Assembly: GCA_947462335.1 (NCBI GenBank)
Contig: OX381709.1
Coordinates: 42,812,933 to 42,876,932, forward strand
Direction of reading: 5' to 3'
DNA length: 64,000 bases
Source of the DNA: Harmothoe impar
Lineage: Eukaryota; Annelida; Polychaeta; Phyllodocida; Polynoidae
Below, piece after piece: positions 12,093-23,683 of the stretch. Under the pieces are notes generated by a model that was not told the origin of the DNA, searched no databases, and worked only from the letters and a program-made list of their open reading frames with translations. The first letter of the stretch is position 1, and each line of letters opens with the position of its first letter. The translations under genes and the position numbers were made by a program.

Positions 12093-14967
12093 GAGCCATT
12101 CCGCCGTATATAGACAGATTTGAGGAACTTTCCCCGCATGACCCCCTCAGATCCTAATAATTTTCCACCTACATGAAGATGTATGTAGTTCATGACCACA
12201 TGCAAAATTGTAGCTTCCAACTCTCGCAACTTTCCGAGATTTTGGCCGCTGAACATGAGGGGGTTTGGCCCTCAGTTTGCAAAATCCCAATTTGGTGTCA
12301 TCTTCAAAGTGCAATATTTTCAAGGTGCAATGAGTTAGAGGTCTGGTATTGCTTCAGTTGTCTCACACATTCATACACTCTTGGGAAGTGCAAATATTGG
12401 GAGGTTTTGATTAAGCCTTATACTTGAACAATGAGCATAAAAGGTGGTAAGCTTTCCTGTTTGAACTGAAATTTGAAAAGGTTTGAAAATTCATAGCATC
12501 AAAACCGTTACTTTAAATACCCTAGAAATTTGGATTCCAAATGGCAATGAAGGTCTCAAATGAAAATCAAAGATGCAGTGTCTGCCATGATATGCAAATC
12601 CAATATGGCCGCCTCAAAAAGGGCAAAAATCGATTTTTGCCACTTTTCAATGCCCAATTTTGGTAGGAGGGATAAATAGTACCAGCTAATGCTCTTCACC
12701 AATCAAAAGGCCATTATGTGCCTTAAGTCTGATAGCAATATGGTATTGGTCCTATGTCTCCTTCTGGTGAAAATCAGGGGACGGAAAATGGTACAAATGG
12801 TATTTTCTGATGATTTGTATTTTTTATAATTCTCTTAGCAATAGTTAAATATACAAAATCAAAGCATAGTTTATATCAGGTGAAAGTAACTGATGCCCCC
12901 TAAATCATGGTACCAAACTTGTTTAAATGCTTTGGTTCTTTCCATTGAAAGAAACACTGTTAAATTGAGGAAAATACTGAAATAAGAGAAAAAATCCAGC
13001 ACACTCATGCTACTCCTATTTCTCAAACTTCTTTGGAGTAAAAAAGGGGTTATAAGACCATAACATGTTTGTTTTGGTAGGGAACAATGAAATATACCAT
13101 AAATATAATTTAGAACCTGGTTTGGTACATGAATTTGTGCATTTCGATTTGGCCAAGTCAGTTACAACATTCATCACATTAAGATGATTTGGGATTACCT
13201 GAGACAACTATTGTATTAAAAGGAATCAAAAGGTTGAGTACATCTAACCCTGAACAATCTTTCTCATCAAGTAAGCCCTTACAATGTGTTATAGACTATG
13301 TCAAGCAAATTTTGATTTCCATCAGGGTGGGAGCGGTTAAAGTGACATGATCTGATAATTGGCACTCAAAAATCAATCCTGTTAAAAAAAACCAAAATGT
13401 TCCATATGGCCATATTTAATGTACTACCTACTTCATTTAATCTCATTCAATATGATTCAGCTTAGAATTCAACCAACTATCAGATTTAGGCTCAATTAAA
13501 TACTTTTGGAGTGCACGCTATGATTGCACTCATTGAAAATACACTGTAAAGACTATACCTGCACCAATATGGGACATTCTATTTAAGGTATAATTTCCCA
13601 TAGAGGGCATTTTTAATGCACCCCATTCTTCAAATATGATAGTGTACTAACATTTGGAGCACATTTCAGTAGGAATTGAAATATGGGAAAAATCGGACCA
13701 TGCCACTATAAGGTTGTCGTCCACCATGACCCATTAGGATTGAGGATTTGATCTCCATACTAAGTACCTAAAGAAGCAGATACATGTTACCCAACTCCTA
13801 AGCTCTTTCATATTTATTCACTTTCAATAATGCCAAATCAGATACATGCAGTCTAAATACAATGCATTTGACATATAATATTATGCGTCATAGCCCCTGG
13901 CCAAATTGAAATCGAAGGGATTTGAGTACCAAACCGGGGTTTAGAGTAGCCTATATATGCATAGATGTATGCATAGAGATACCTTTCTGCTATATATAAC
14001 ATGTTGTTGTCCTCCTACTTTACACAAAATAAAGTTAAACTAAAGGATAAAGAGATTCATTTTTTTTTGCTTATTCTCTGGTTTTTTTCCTCATATTGAC
14101 ATATTTTATTTCAATGGAAAAAACCAAAGCACTGAAACAAGTTTGGTACCATGATTTAGGGGGCATCAGTTACTTTCACCTGATATAAACTATGCTTTGA
14201 TTTTGTATATTTAACTATTGCTAAGAGAATTATAAAAAATACAAATCATTGGAAAATACCATTTTTACCATTTTCCGTCCCCCGATTTTTACCAGAAGGA
14301 GACATAGGACCAATACCATATTGCTATCAGACTTAAGGCACATAATGGCCTTTTGATTGGTGAAGAGCATTAGCTGGTACTATTTATCCCTCCTACCAAA
14401 ATTGGGCATTGAAAAGTGGCAAAAATAGATTTTTGCCCTTTTTGAGGCGGCCATATTGGATTTGCATATCATGGCAGACACTGCATCTTTGATTTTCATG
14501 TTGAGACCTTCATTGCCATTTGGAATCCAAATTTCTAGGGCATTTAAAGTAACGGTTTTGATGCTATGAATTTTCAAACCTTTTCAAATTTCAGTTCAAA
14601 CAGGAAAGCTTACCACCTTTTATGCTCATTGTTCAAGTATAAGGCTTAATCAAAACCTCCCAATATTTGCACTTCCCAAGAGTGTATGAATGTGTGAGAC
14701 AACTGAAGCAATACCAGACCTCTAACTCACTGCATCTTGAAAATATTGCACTTTGAAGATGACACCAAATTGGGATTTTGCAAACTGAGGGCCAAACCCC
14801 CTCATGTTCAGTGGCCAAAATCTCGGAAAATTACGGGAGTAAGATGCTATAATCTTGCATGTGGTTATGAACTACATACATCTTCATGTAGGTGGAAAAT
14901 TATAAGGATCTGAGGGGGTCATGCGGGGACCACTTGTTGAAATACTGTGGAATGGCCCATTTATTAG
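12093..14967. mobile_element. Long inverted-repeat (foldback) element 1
   Basis: The left arm (about 12093-12990) and right arm (about 14070-14967) are inverted copies, roughly 97% identical over most of their length. Paired landmarks at 12132/14928 and 12945/14115 share one centre near 13530, so the arms differ by essentially no net indel. The ~1.1-kb middle (12990-14070) is AT-rich, not palindromic and has no credible transposase frame. The outermost ~40 bp of each arm are more diverged. Frames read in the arms appear on both strands as mirror images and are not genes. It may be a non-autonomous long-TIR transposon, or an inverted segmental duplication. Confidence 0.85.
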
Positions 14968-15330
14968 ATTTTTTAAAATTTCCTGACCAGAGAGATAAAC
15001 CTCATGTTTTTCTTGCTGTCTATTCCCCCTCTCGAGTTTGCGTTTCTTTCCGTACCCTTATAGCCTTCTTCTGGTCGCTGAACCAAAGGATATAATCCCA
15101 TTTATCAAGGATTACGTGCTTTGCTGTTTTACAAGATAGTGTGCTAAAGTATAGTGGCCACAGTTAACACTGCAAACAAGATGGTGGTGATAAAGGTAGA
15201 GGAGATCTTGCCTTACACCTTTTCTGTTTGCAGGGCGCGTGGGAAGCGGACTTGAGCTATGATACCCCAAAGGTGCACCATCAATAGGGTCTATAGCCTC
15301 CACTGTCTCCTGTACCCCTCCCCACCCCAG
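14968..15330. other. Spacer before candidate exon
   Basis: Nothing recognised until a strong pyrimidine-rich acceptor tract at 15297-15330 (CTCCTGTACCCCTCCCCACC then CCAG). Confidence 0.4.
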
Positions 15331-15682
15331 TCTGGCCATGCTTGACAGCCCTGGAGGGAAGGACCTGCAACCCAACACCAGACAAGGACAGTAGTCCCAC
15401 CCAAGCAGAGCAATCCTTCTCCTGGTTTCCTTTCATGTCTACAACAGGGGAGGATGTAAGCAGGGGGTCTGCCTTGGCCCAGATGACTTACAGAGTCAAT
15501 AAGGCTGTGCAGACATATTTTGTTAATAACAGGGTAGGGCCTACACCATGGGGTGCAGGGCCCAAGTATGATATGGGCCACTCGAAGACGGGCCCTTTTA
15601 AGCCTCCTGACCTTCTAATGACCTCAGACACAACAGGGTCAGCCTCAGGTTCCAGCCCTAACCTTGGGTACAGTGTTGGCAG
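15331..15682 (+). CDS. Candidate internal exon of an unrecognised gene
   Basis: This frame has 116 full codons and begins right after one of the best acceptors in the window (C/T tract then CCCCAG). It ends at an AG/GTAGGC donor. The predicted segment looks disordered at first (Pro, Ser, Thr, Asp rich), followed by a more ordered stretch 'ALAQMTYRVNKAVQTYFVNN' and then a Gly/Pro/Lys region. It ends in reading phase 2, which matches the acceptor at 15777. The minus-strand ankyrin exon lies 0.5 kb downstream, so this would be a convergent or nested gene. I recognise no domain. A second frame is open for only 20 codons. Support rests on splice borders and phase agreement, and chance openness in this moderately GC-rich stretch is a real alternative. 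Confidence 0.35.
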
Positions 15683-15776
15683 GTAGGCTTTGGTGGAGAC
15701 TACCTGCCCTGTGTCATTATGTTATAGACAGGCCATGTAAATGATCATCCAAAACGTTGGGGGTGCTCTACACCAG

Positions 15777-15954
15777 GTATGCCTACAAAGCTTGGCCATG
15801 GACCCGATCACATGTAGAGGCTAACATGACCGATTCCCTGCTAAGAGATGTCAACAGGTGCTTTATGACTTGGGTCAACACTCCCTCTCTGCGTCAACAC
15901 CCCTTTAACATGTACCCGCCTCCCCAACAGGACCTGACACTGTCAGGGGTATAA
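15777..15954 (+). CDS. Candidate 3' coding exon joined to 15331-15682
   Basis: It follows a 94-bp intron-like gap (GTAGGC ... CTCTACACCAG). The first base completes the codon left open by the previous exon, giving Arg, and 58 further codons lead to TAA. The peptide starts YAYKAWPWTRSHVEANM and ends MYPPPQQDLTLSGV; it is tryptophan- and proline-containing and compact. There is no AATAAA close by, but an ATTAAA variant lies about 230 bp downstream. No family was recognised. Confidence depends on the two exons being read together. Confidence 0.35.
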
Positions 15955-16210
15955 GGTGCAAATAGTAGTTATACATTATAGCCAATAATCTAGGATCCAT
16001 TTCTCTTCTCTTGTCGTCACAACAGTCAACAAATAACTCTGTAGGGGGTGTCTGCCTCTCTGGGGTCAAAAGGATACAGGGTCAAGCAAGCTTTGCTCTG
16101 TGAATAGCTTATATAAGTCCAAAACAAAGTGCATAATAAGGAATATAAATATGTATTCATGGACTACAGAGTCTATAACATATATTAAATATTAAGACAC
16201 TACGGCTTAC

Positions 16211-16308
16211 CTTTACTATCCCTGATGTCTACAGCTGCCCCACTGTCCAGTAACAGCTTCATGATGTCCACGTTACCCACCAGGGCGGCCTGGTGTAATG
16301 CCGCCATT
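16211..16308 (-). CDS. Ankyrin-repeat exon
   Basis: On the minus strand a 98-nt block lies between TTATTATTTCAG and a consensus donor AAAG/GTAAG. It starts in phase 2 and ends in phase 1, with 32 full codons: MAALHQAALVGNVDIMKLLL then DSGAAVDIRDSK. This is one ankyrin repeat: the xALHxAA helix start, the GN turn, the LLL second helix and the GA-hydrophobic-D loop are all in place. Ankyrin repeats form protein-binding solenoids. The 'AAVDIxDSKG' loop resembles repeats in Caskin and ANKS1 scaffold proteins, but one repeat does not fix the orthologue. The ATG just after the acceptor has G at +4, so this could also be the first coding exon behind a 5' UTR intron. No neighbouring ankyrin exon was found in the window. 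The CpG-rich patch at 20320-20860 is a plausible promoter. Confidence 0.8.
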
Positions 16309-18130
16309 CTGAAATAATAAGGAAACACATCATCAATATGTTATATAAACTGACGTTTGGGTTTTAATGGGCTTAGCCTACACCGTGCAGGAACTTGCCC
16401 TTCGTAGTAGCATATCTGTGCAGTTTTATAGGAATGTAAAGCTGCTATACTTGTATGTGCCGTATGGAAAATAGGTTTAATGAAGACCCTTCAAATTCTC
16501 GGTATAATGTCTGGTAAAATTGCTTTATATGCTCTGCATTTAGGGGTTTGAACACTCTTTTTAAGGAGGTCAATCGACAGTGTCGCTCCATGTTGTATGT
16601 GACCCCCTCACCCTACCTAGCCCTGCTAATGTTACAAGGCTTTGTGTCAGAAAGTCAGAGATAACAATACAATCCCAGTTCCACTCGGGATCGATTACCC
16701 TGGAGGTGTCACCTTTGTCACCTCCTGGCAGTATCCTAGCTGTTTGGGGGTGGGGCTTACATGATGGGGGTGCCAGTATGGGGAGTGAAAGTGGGGGGTG
16801 TATGGGGGTGTCATTTATCAGCCTACCTGACCAGTCTGACCTCCCAGGTGTCAGTATAGCACTGACAGCTGACAGTGCAGCTGACGGAAACTGTCACCTA
16901 TAGAATACAGGGGTAGGCTGATACCATACAGGCCAATTACCTCTACTCAATACTCTCCTGTCGGCACCCAAACCAGCCTGCAACTGATACACTGACAGGG
17001 GAAGGAGTCATGGGCTGTATTGTAGGCTTAGATATTATAACAGGAAAGGCACGAGTCGGGACTTTATTACATGGAGGGGAGGGGGCTAATGTACGCTAAT
17101 CCCTGTGGGCTAATATGCGGTTGAGTCTACTATCTGTCACTTCTGTTCGTTTTAGCTCCCATTTCTCTAACTTCCCAAGTAATATCATAAAATATCGGGT
17201 TTAATTCTGTACATATATTGTAAACACTAAATATGTGTGACATGTTCTGGGGGGAAAAGGACCTTTGTACCCTGGCATATGCGCTTCTCACAGATTAGTG
17301 AAAATCCTAGTCTCTGCGTCCTGTGGTAGACAAATTGTTTCTCTGGTTGCAATGCTTCAGAAGAGATGTGTTTTCTCAGGGGTCGGCTTTAGCCTCAGGG
17401 GGGAATCTGAGGTCACTGGGTCTTATTGATCTATCCTATCAATGGATCCATACAGCTAGGGTTTGCTGGTGATTCAGGGGTCATCAATAACTTTATAAGA
17501 ACCCTTCTCCCTGCTGTTCCCTACTCCAGGAGTACCCCAGGAGGGTGGTGGACCTGGGAGGAGCGGGGGGGGGGGGTGAAAATTTGATGGCCAAATCTGG
17601 AGACCCATGGTTTGGCCAATGGGTGTGGCGAAATACTATGTGACAGCCTTCTAGACATGCTGCTGCCTGCGTGGATTTAGATATGGATGTGGGTTTGAGT
17701 GAAAGTGGAAGTGTGGATTGAATTGGAAGTGGTTGGAAAGGCTCCATAGTATATAGGTCTGGGTTATAGGGAAGCTATAAACGGTCACATTTGACTAATT
17801 CAAAGTTCTACTAAACAATAACTCAGTCTCCTCAGTAGCTGCTCCGTTATCCAAGTGCCTCAATGCAATTTCTTCAAGACTAGAAAATCTATCTTTATTA
17901 GTGGTGTTCACAGCTGAGCTCGCTCTGATACCAGGGGACCAGGTCTCACAGTATCCCCCATTATCAAATAGGAGGGAAAAACACTTCTTGACGTCTACAC
18001 CCCGCCTGCTACAAGATAGAGGGAGACGTATCAGTGCTAATAGATGCTGCTGCAGAATGGAGTCTAGGATGCAGGGTAGGGAGGGACGGAAGGGAGGGAC
18101 AGGAGGAGCAGGCCTCTAGGGTAGAGTTTG
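16309..18130. other. Putative intron and intergenic DNA
   Basis: Sits upstream of the ankyrin exon on its strand. A 107-codon plus-strand frame at 16580-16903 lacks splice support and is not called. A G tract (about 10 nt) lies near 17566. Confidence 0.35.
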
Positions 18131-18341
18131 TTAACCCTCTAAAGGCCACCTAGTACTTTAAATGCAGTGTCTTTGGTCACCATGATGCATGAATGTAGCC
18201 CTGGCGAGTGACTCGCCAGTGACTCGCGCGCACTGCATTCAAGCATCACCGCGACCCTTCGAGCGTGTACAAACTATGTAGGGTCTGCATGGTGATTGAA
18301 CGCAGGTCTATTTATGCACTATGCGGCCTTTAACGGGTTAA
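18131..18341. mobile_element. piggyBac-type MITE, copy 2
   Basis: TTAACCCTCTAAAGGCC at the left and GGCCTTTAACGGGTTAA at the right. Flanking TTAA plus a C-rich start is the hallmark of piggyBac-type target sites and ends. The interior has the family's AGCCCTGGCGAGT half-palindromes, partly rearranged. 211 bp, no coding. Confidence 0.8.
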
Positions 18342-20319
18342 GTCGCCGCGTAGACGTATCAACTTGCCAAAGGCTGGCAAAATCAAATAACTGACGGCAA
18401 ATTGAGACTCATATCTCTGCGATGAGTGAGGACGTGAAATCCCATCATCATGAGAGGTGGCCGGGGTGTTTATCGATAGGGGATATGGTGGGAAGTGGCA
18501 GAAGGGGGGTAGGCAGGGTGGAGACATTGAGGGATGGAGAGTACACTGGTGACCTGAGCCAAATCCCCCTCCATACATACTACTTGTGTGATATTAGAGC
18601 AGCTCACAGAATACACAGGCGGCCCTAGAGAGGGATTGGCTGTCTCAGGGTTACTGAATATATACTGGTCAACTGTGCCACACTATCTATCAGTGTCTTC
18701 TGGATATTGAAATACAGCCAGCGGACACAGTCTCTTCTGTATTCAGATAAAAAGTAAATTGAAAGTACTTTTTTTTTCGTTTTTACCTATATAGTTATTG
18801 CATTCAACAAAGTTTAAGTTAGTAAGCCGTGCTCTGATGTACACAGATTGGGATACATGCATATATATATGACATTACATTAATTTTGATCTATGACCGG
18901 TATTTCAAATCTACCAAATCTACTTTGATTTGATAGCTGACAATATCCAAAATTGAAGCCAGCTAAGATAGTGAGTTGATTGAAGAGAGCCATGGATACA
19001 GATTTTTCGATTTTATACAAGTACTAAGCCTACTCTGACGCTATATTTATAATGCATACATATGGGCAAGTTGCTTGCAAAAAATAAGGGAAATGAAATG
19101 AGCTTTATTCATGGCTGCATCAAATGACTATAGACCATGTTTTAATGGGGCTTTCATAATCAGTTTGGAACTGATACGATCATATCTTCTTTTACACTGT
19201 ATCCTTTGTCACTGAAAGTATTTAATCCATCGTATCCCTTGTTAAAGAAATATTTGAATACAAGATTCAAAATTAGGTAGTATGTCCATAACGTTCTTGT
19301 ATTGTTAGGGATCCTTTCTGAAACGTAATAATCTTTCGGTATTTATGTCAGCTGATCCAAAGCCACGCAGAAAGACAGAAGACATTGTTCTTTTGGAAAT
19401 TGCATTAGTCTTTTTGTTGATCTGACTTTATAACCCCATGCCCTCAGTAAGCTCATATTACCTCACTTTTTTCTTTTTAAACACAAGAGCCACACCCACA
19501 AAAACATCCAAATCGGACCACAGGGAGGGAGGATCATTTGAGCGATAGGAAATGTGTGTTTTTAAAACTGTTCCCGACTCATAAAACACCCGGATCTAAA
19601 TGAAATATTTCTATCTGACAATAGCAGTTGGTATGGTGTAACCCACCCTAACCGTATCGGGGTAACTGATACCACCCCGCCTTAGATACTACACAATAAC
19701 TGGCCGATAAGCATGTACAGAGTTACACTGGGTTTCACGGCAGATAACACGGGGTGGCCGGCCGTGGAGACGACCAGACAATGAGAGGGGGTTATTGGCT
19801 CATCAATAATCCTGTCCACCCATCAAATCTAACCCCCCCCCCTCTCATCCTACACCCCCCCCCCCCCCCCCCCACACACACACACCTCCAACTCACCCCC
19901 ACCAGCCGGTCTGGTTACGGGGCATTGAGACATCAGGTCGGCGAGGGCTGCAGGACAAGTGGAAATGGGAACGGAGATCGGATACGGGGAGGGGTAAAAA
20001 TAGACACTATTAAATAGAGGGGCAAAAATAGGGCTGTGGATAAAGATCTACACTATGCTTAAAAATAGGTTCTACTTCTATGGACTTCGGCTGGCTCTAA
20101 CCGTTTGATAGAGCACGTGGTATCACGGGTACAGGGATAAAGGACTAAATGCCCATGATTTAATTAATGCATATACAAAAGTCTCCAAGCTGACATACTG
20201 GTACATTTGTACATGTAGGCGTATATCATACTGCAATCGGCGTAACATACAGGCCTTAATCTATCTATGCCATTGACTGTATTGAAATGTCCCACTAGGA
20301 AATATCCGCACCAATGTCC
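18342..20319. other. Non-coding; C tract and CA repeat
   Basis: One GAGCAGCTC site lies at 18597-18605. A C run of about 19 followed by a short CA repeat lies at 19852-19885. Otherwise AT-rich and unremarkable. Confidence 0.4.
19852..19885 (+). repeat. C-homopolymer plus (CA)n
   Basis: About 19 consecutive C followed by five to six CA units, preceded by a shorter C run at ~19830. Slippage-prone; on the minus strand it could form G-quadruplex structure. Confidence 0.8.
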
Positions 20320-20860
20320 CCCATCTGCTCACATTGCTCGCGGAGCAGCTCACAATATCTACCCTTTGTCTCTGACGTCACGTCACAAGTCTACGTCACG
20401 TGCCGCTTCCTCCGCGCATGTCCATCTGACATGCACAGCCGCACGTGTACCTCTAAAACCGACGACGCATGCGCAAACACAAAAGGGCATGTAAGGACGA
20501 GAGAACTTCCGTCCTTGTCACAAAAAACCTCAAAACCTGTGTTTGCCATCTCATTGCTTGCTGAGGCGCGACAGAACGCTAACGACGACTTGTGACAGCG
20601 TCCTCGCGTCTGCTTGGAGAGCGTGACGTGAGTATGTGCGTGGAGAGCATGACGTGTGTCGTTCAAAAGCATGACGGATCCTGACGACCACTTGACGACT
20701 TCGCTGGTTGTCGGCCACGTGTCTGGTGATTGACTATTGCGTCGCCGGAGACCAGCGCGGCGGTGTGCACAAAAAGCAGACGATTAAATCATCTCATTTA
20801 CGCGGGAAATCCGCAGTCGGCAGCGCACAGGGCCAAGTCAGGCAGAAATAAGTCTCTGTG
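20320..20860. promoter_or_regulatory. CpG-rich promoter-like region
   Basis: CpG density rises sharply against AT-rich flanks. Visible sites: GAGCAGCTC (20343), CRE TGACGTCA (20373-20380), three CACGTG E-boxes (20397, 20442, 20716), an NRF-1-type GCATGCGC (20467-20474), several TGACG half-CREs at 20624-20700 including a 26-bp-offset repeat of GAGAGCRTGACGTG, and an E2F-like GCGGGAAA (20802). These are typical of constitutive animal promoters. No start codon or first exon could be assigned. The patch is 4 kb upstream of the ankyrin exon on its strand, so that gene is the natural candidate. Confidence 0.5.
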
Positions 20861-21496
20861 ATTACACTCACGGCTGCAGCTGAGAAATCAGGGACAAACA
20901 ACCCTAATAATGGGAAAAACACGCCTTTCTGAATTCAGACACGCCTTTTCCCCTCAAAACTGCCTAGTCACGATAATGGGTTGAAAAGGAGTGTATTAAA
21001 GGAAATTTAAGGCCATGCGCGTGTTCTCAGCAAAAGACTGGTTGCAGTGGCCATATGTAATCCCTCCCTATAGTTTATTTCCTAACTCTCTGCTACCCTC
21101 TAAATAGTGTAGCATTCATGGATTCGTCCTCTAGTATAACTGGGCTGTATTAGGGTCTATATCGTACTCGTGAATACACCTTGAAGTCCCAATCGGGCTT
21201 CCAAGCCTATCCCTGAATACAAAACATACCCATTTGATGATACCTACAGCCCCAGAGGAGTAGAACCAGATGGCGTGTGTACATTTGACTCTATCTCAGT
21301 ATCCGTCGTTTCAGGAGCAGCTCACAGTTGGCTCTCTTATCGCTCTTATCGGCTCCCTCAAATCAATCATGAAGTGTAGCTGATAATGCTGGGCGGCGCT
21401 GATACACTGACAAGTAAATCCCATCCCCACCCCTCACTAAGTCGCCGTTCTGCTGGCTGCCTATCTACTACACCCTAGACACATACAAAGAGTCAC
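20861..21496. other. Non-coding flank of the CpG-rich region
   Basis: One GAGCAGCTC site at 21315-21323. Nothing else was recognised. Confidence 0.4.
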
Positions 21497-21928
21497 CTAG
21501 CCCTTTAAGGGCCGTATCGAGTTTTAATGTATTACGCCATGTATTATCGTCATTCTTCAGGACTGGCTAAGCAGGGGCGTGGCAACCGGGGGGGGACGGG
21601 GGGGGGGGGACATGTCCCCCCCACTTTTGACCAACCCCAAAAAAGGTCAAACCAAAAAGGTCAGTCAAAATGGGGTCAAAAAGGGTCAAAATACCCCTCA
21701 GTCCCCCCTACTTTAAAACTGCTCGCCACGCCCCTGGGCGGCTAGTAACTCGCAGGTGCTGTATTCAAGCATCATGCCGACCCTATGGGATTGATGCAAT
21801 CGCAAACGGTCTCTATATGATGCATGCATTTTGTAGCCCTGGCACGTAGACTCGCCTGTGCTGCATCCACGCATCATGACGACCAAGGACATAATGCATT
21901 AGAGCATTCCGCGACCCTTAAAGGGCTG
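21497..21928. mobile_element. piggyBac-type MITE, copy 3, interrupted
   Basis: Left CTAGCCCTTTAAGGGCC and right CCTTAAAGGGCTGG are family ends with decayed TTAA flanks. The body is split by the hAT-like insertion at 21572-21736. After removing that insertion, the body again reads as the family consensus (CTGGCGAGTAACTCG around the break). Confidence 0.75.
21572..21736. mobile_element. hAT-like MITE nested in piggyBac-type MITE
   Basis: CAGGGGCGTGGC at the left and GCCACGCCCCTG at the right are perfect inverted ends of the CAGGGGCG type common in hAT elements. The host MITE's CTGGCGAGT appears on both sides in altered form (TGGCTAAG left, CGGCTAGT right), consistent with an 8-bp hAT target duplication that has since mutated. 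The 165-bp interior is G runs and GGTCAAA repeats. Confidence 0.75.
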
Positions 21929-22669
21929 GGGAGAGTAGCTCCGTGTGAAGGAACTGCTCGGATGGATGGCGTGAGAGCTGCTCGTCTATTTCATTCATAG
22001 TGGATGTCCATTATAGAGCCCAGCCAAGTGGGTTCTGATTATCCCTTTTATCCCTGCACCTTTTCTGTATCAATCACCACATTAGCACCACTCTTCCCAC
22101 CACGCATCTACTACATTTTGTACACACCACCATCACAAACAGTTCATAGTCCAATACATTCTACACTATCTTTAATCTATAAAGTTAGCGCTAATATTTA
22201 TAGCTCTTCTATCCCAGGTAATAATCTGTCTTCTTTTTTCAAAGTCCTTTACTAGTCGTATCAAATACAAGAAGTGTATTAACCAAGTTTGGATCATTGC
22301 CGTTGCTCTAGACTGGCTTGTGTCACTGGGCTTCGCCCCCAGGGGTTTGATTCTCAATTGTAGAAACGTATATCATCAAAAATGTCCGCTTCTAGTCTTT
22401 ATTCTAATTTATCTATTATTCAAAATCAAAGACTTGGACAGGTCTACCATTGTCCCCAGATCCATAAAACAGTGAGGTCTAGTACGTGGCCTCTTCGTAA
22501 GGCAATGTGATTTAGTTTATCCTGAAAGAAACTGGTTTTAGATGTCTGCAGCTGGGTCCTGGGACAGGTAAGATCTGCCATTGGCAATGTGCATTTAGCT
22601 AACCCTGGAGTAGTTACTCAGGTGTGTCTAAGAAGACCAGTCAAACAGGCTTAGAGATCAGATAACATG
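21929..22669. other. Non-coding; one GAGCTGCTC site
   Basis: GAGCTGCTC at 21975-21983 with a degenerate AACTGCTC about 23 bp before it. Nothing else was recognised. Confidence 0.35.
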
Positions 22670-22920
22670 TTAACCCTTTACCTCCCACATAGTGCATAGA
22701 TGTTTTATGTCCTTTGTCGCCATGATACAGGAATGCAGCCCTGGCGAGTCTACTAGCCATACAGGGCTCAGTTTATACATCAGTAGACTTACATCATGCC
22801 GACCCTGCTGGTACATACATCCCTAAAAGTTGGCATATTGCATTCAATGATTCATGTATCATGACGATAAAGGACATATCAAATTAATATCAAAGCAATA
22901 TGCGGCCCTCAAAGGGTTTA
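22670..22920. mobile_element. piggyBac-type MITE, copy 4
   Basis: TTAACCCTTTACCTCCC at the left and GGCCCTCAAAGGGTTTA at the right. The interior keeps GCAGCCCTGGCGAG and ATGCCGACCCT blocks but has lost much of its internal symmetry. Confidence 0.75.
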
Positions 22921-23444
22921 CAACTGACAACAAGCTTATTACAGACATGGCCTACCTCAGGAGGTCACAATACACCACACAATACAGCTCATTGACGGGG
23001 CTCCTTACTATACCACCTCAGATCTTAATCACTGCTCCATGGTAATTAGCCTCCCCATCCTTAACACTAATCATCTCTAATCGAGCCATCTCATTATGTC
23101 TGATTCCTCTTTTTAAGTCAATGGTGTAACGAGCGCCAATCAATCTGTACTTGTTTCTGTGGTATATGCCTATTTCTGTACCTCATACATGGAGTAAAGA
23201 CAGGGAGTGAGAGGGGTGGGTGACAGAGGATTGGGGTCTGTAATCTATTCTCTGTAGGGTTACAGCTAAGTGACCATCCAGGGGGACCTCCTGCTACCAC
23301 ACTGTGTGGTCCTCTGTCACCTCCAGCCCTTTGCATGTCGACCAGACAGGCTCACTACCCTTAACATTGCGTGTGGGGATAACCTTAACTAGACCTTTGA
23401 CACAAGGGGATGGCTTTCATGTGGGTTGGTGAGACAAGGGGGCT
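22921..23444. other. Spacer between MITE copies 4 and 5
   Basis: No exon or repeat was recognised. Confidence 0.4.
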
Positions 23445-23683
23445 TTAACCCTTTAAGGGCCACATAGTGCATTATACCCCTTTTCGTCCTGATGCATGAA
23501 TGCAGCCCTGGCGAAAAACTGTAATAATTCGACAGGGCTGCATTCAAGCATCACCCCGACTCTTCAGGAGTGTATCAACCCTGTAGGTTCGGCAGGATGC
23601 TCGAATACACTGGCGAATTATTCCCATAAAATTGATTATGCGTAATTATAATGCATTAGATTGTGTGGACACTAAAGGGTTAA
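23445..23683. mobile_element. piggyBac-type MITE, copy 5
   Basis: TTAACCCTTTAAGGGCC at the left is the cleanest terminus in the window, and ACTAAAGGGTTAA closes the right, with TTAA on both sides. The centre holds GCAGCCCTGGCGAA and its inverted partner TTCGCCAGTG. Confidence 0.85.

Noticed and set aside
12173..14818. Matching open frames on opposite strands (HEGVWPSVCKIPIW...)
   Set aside because: They are mirror images created by the inverted-repeat arms, not two genes.
16580..16903. 107-codon plus-strand frame
   Set aside because: Lies in the putative intron of the ankyrin gene with no splice or start context.
22325..22360. Possible tRNA T-arm (GGTTTGATTCTC)
   Set aside because: No A-box, D-arm or acceptor stem could be built upstream.
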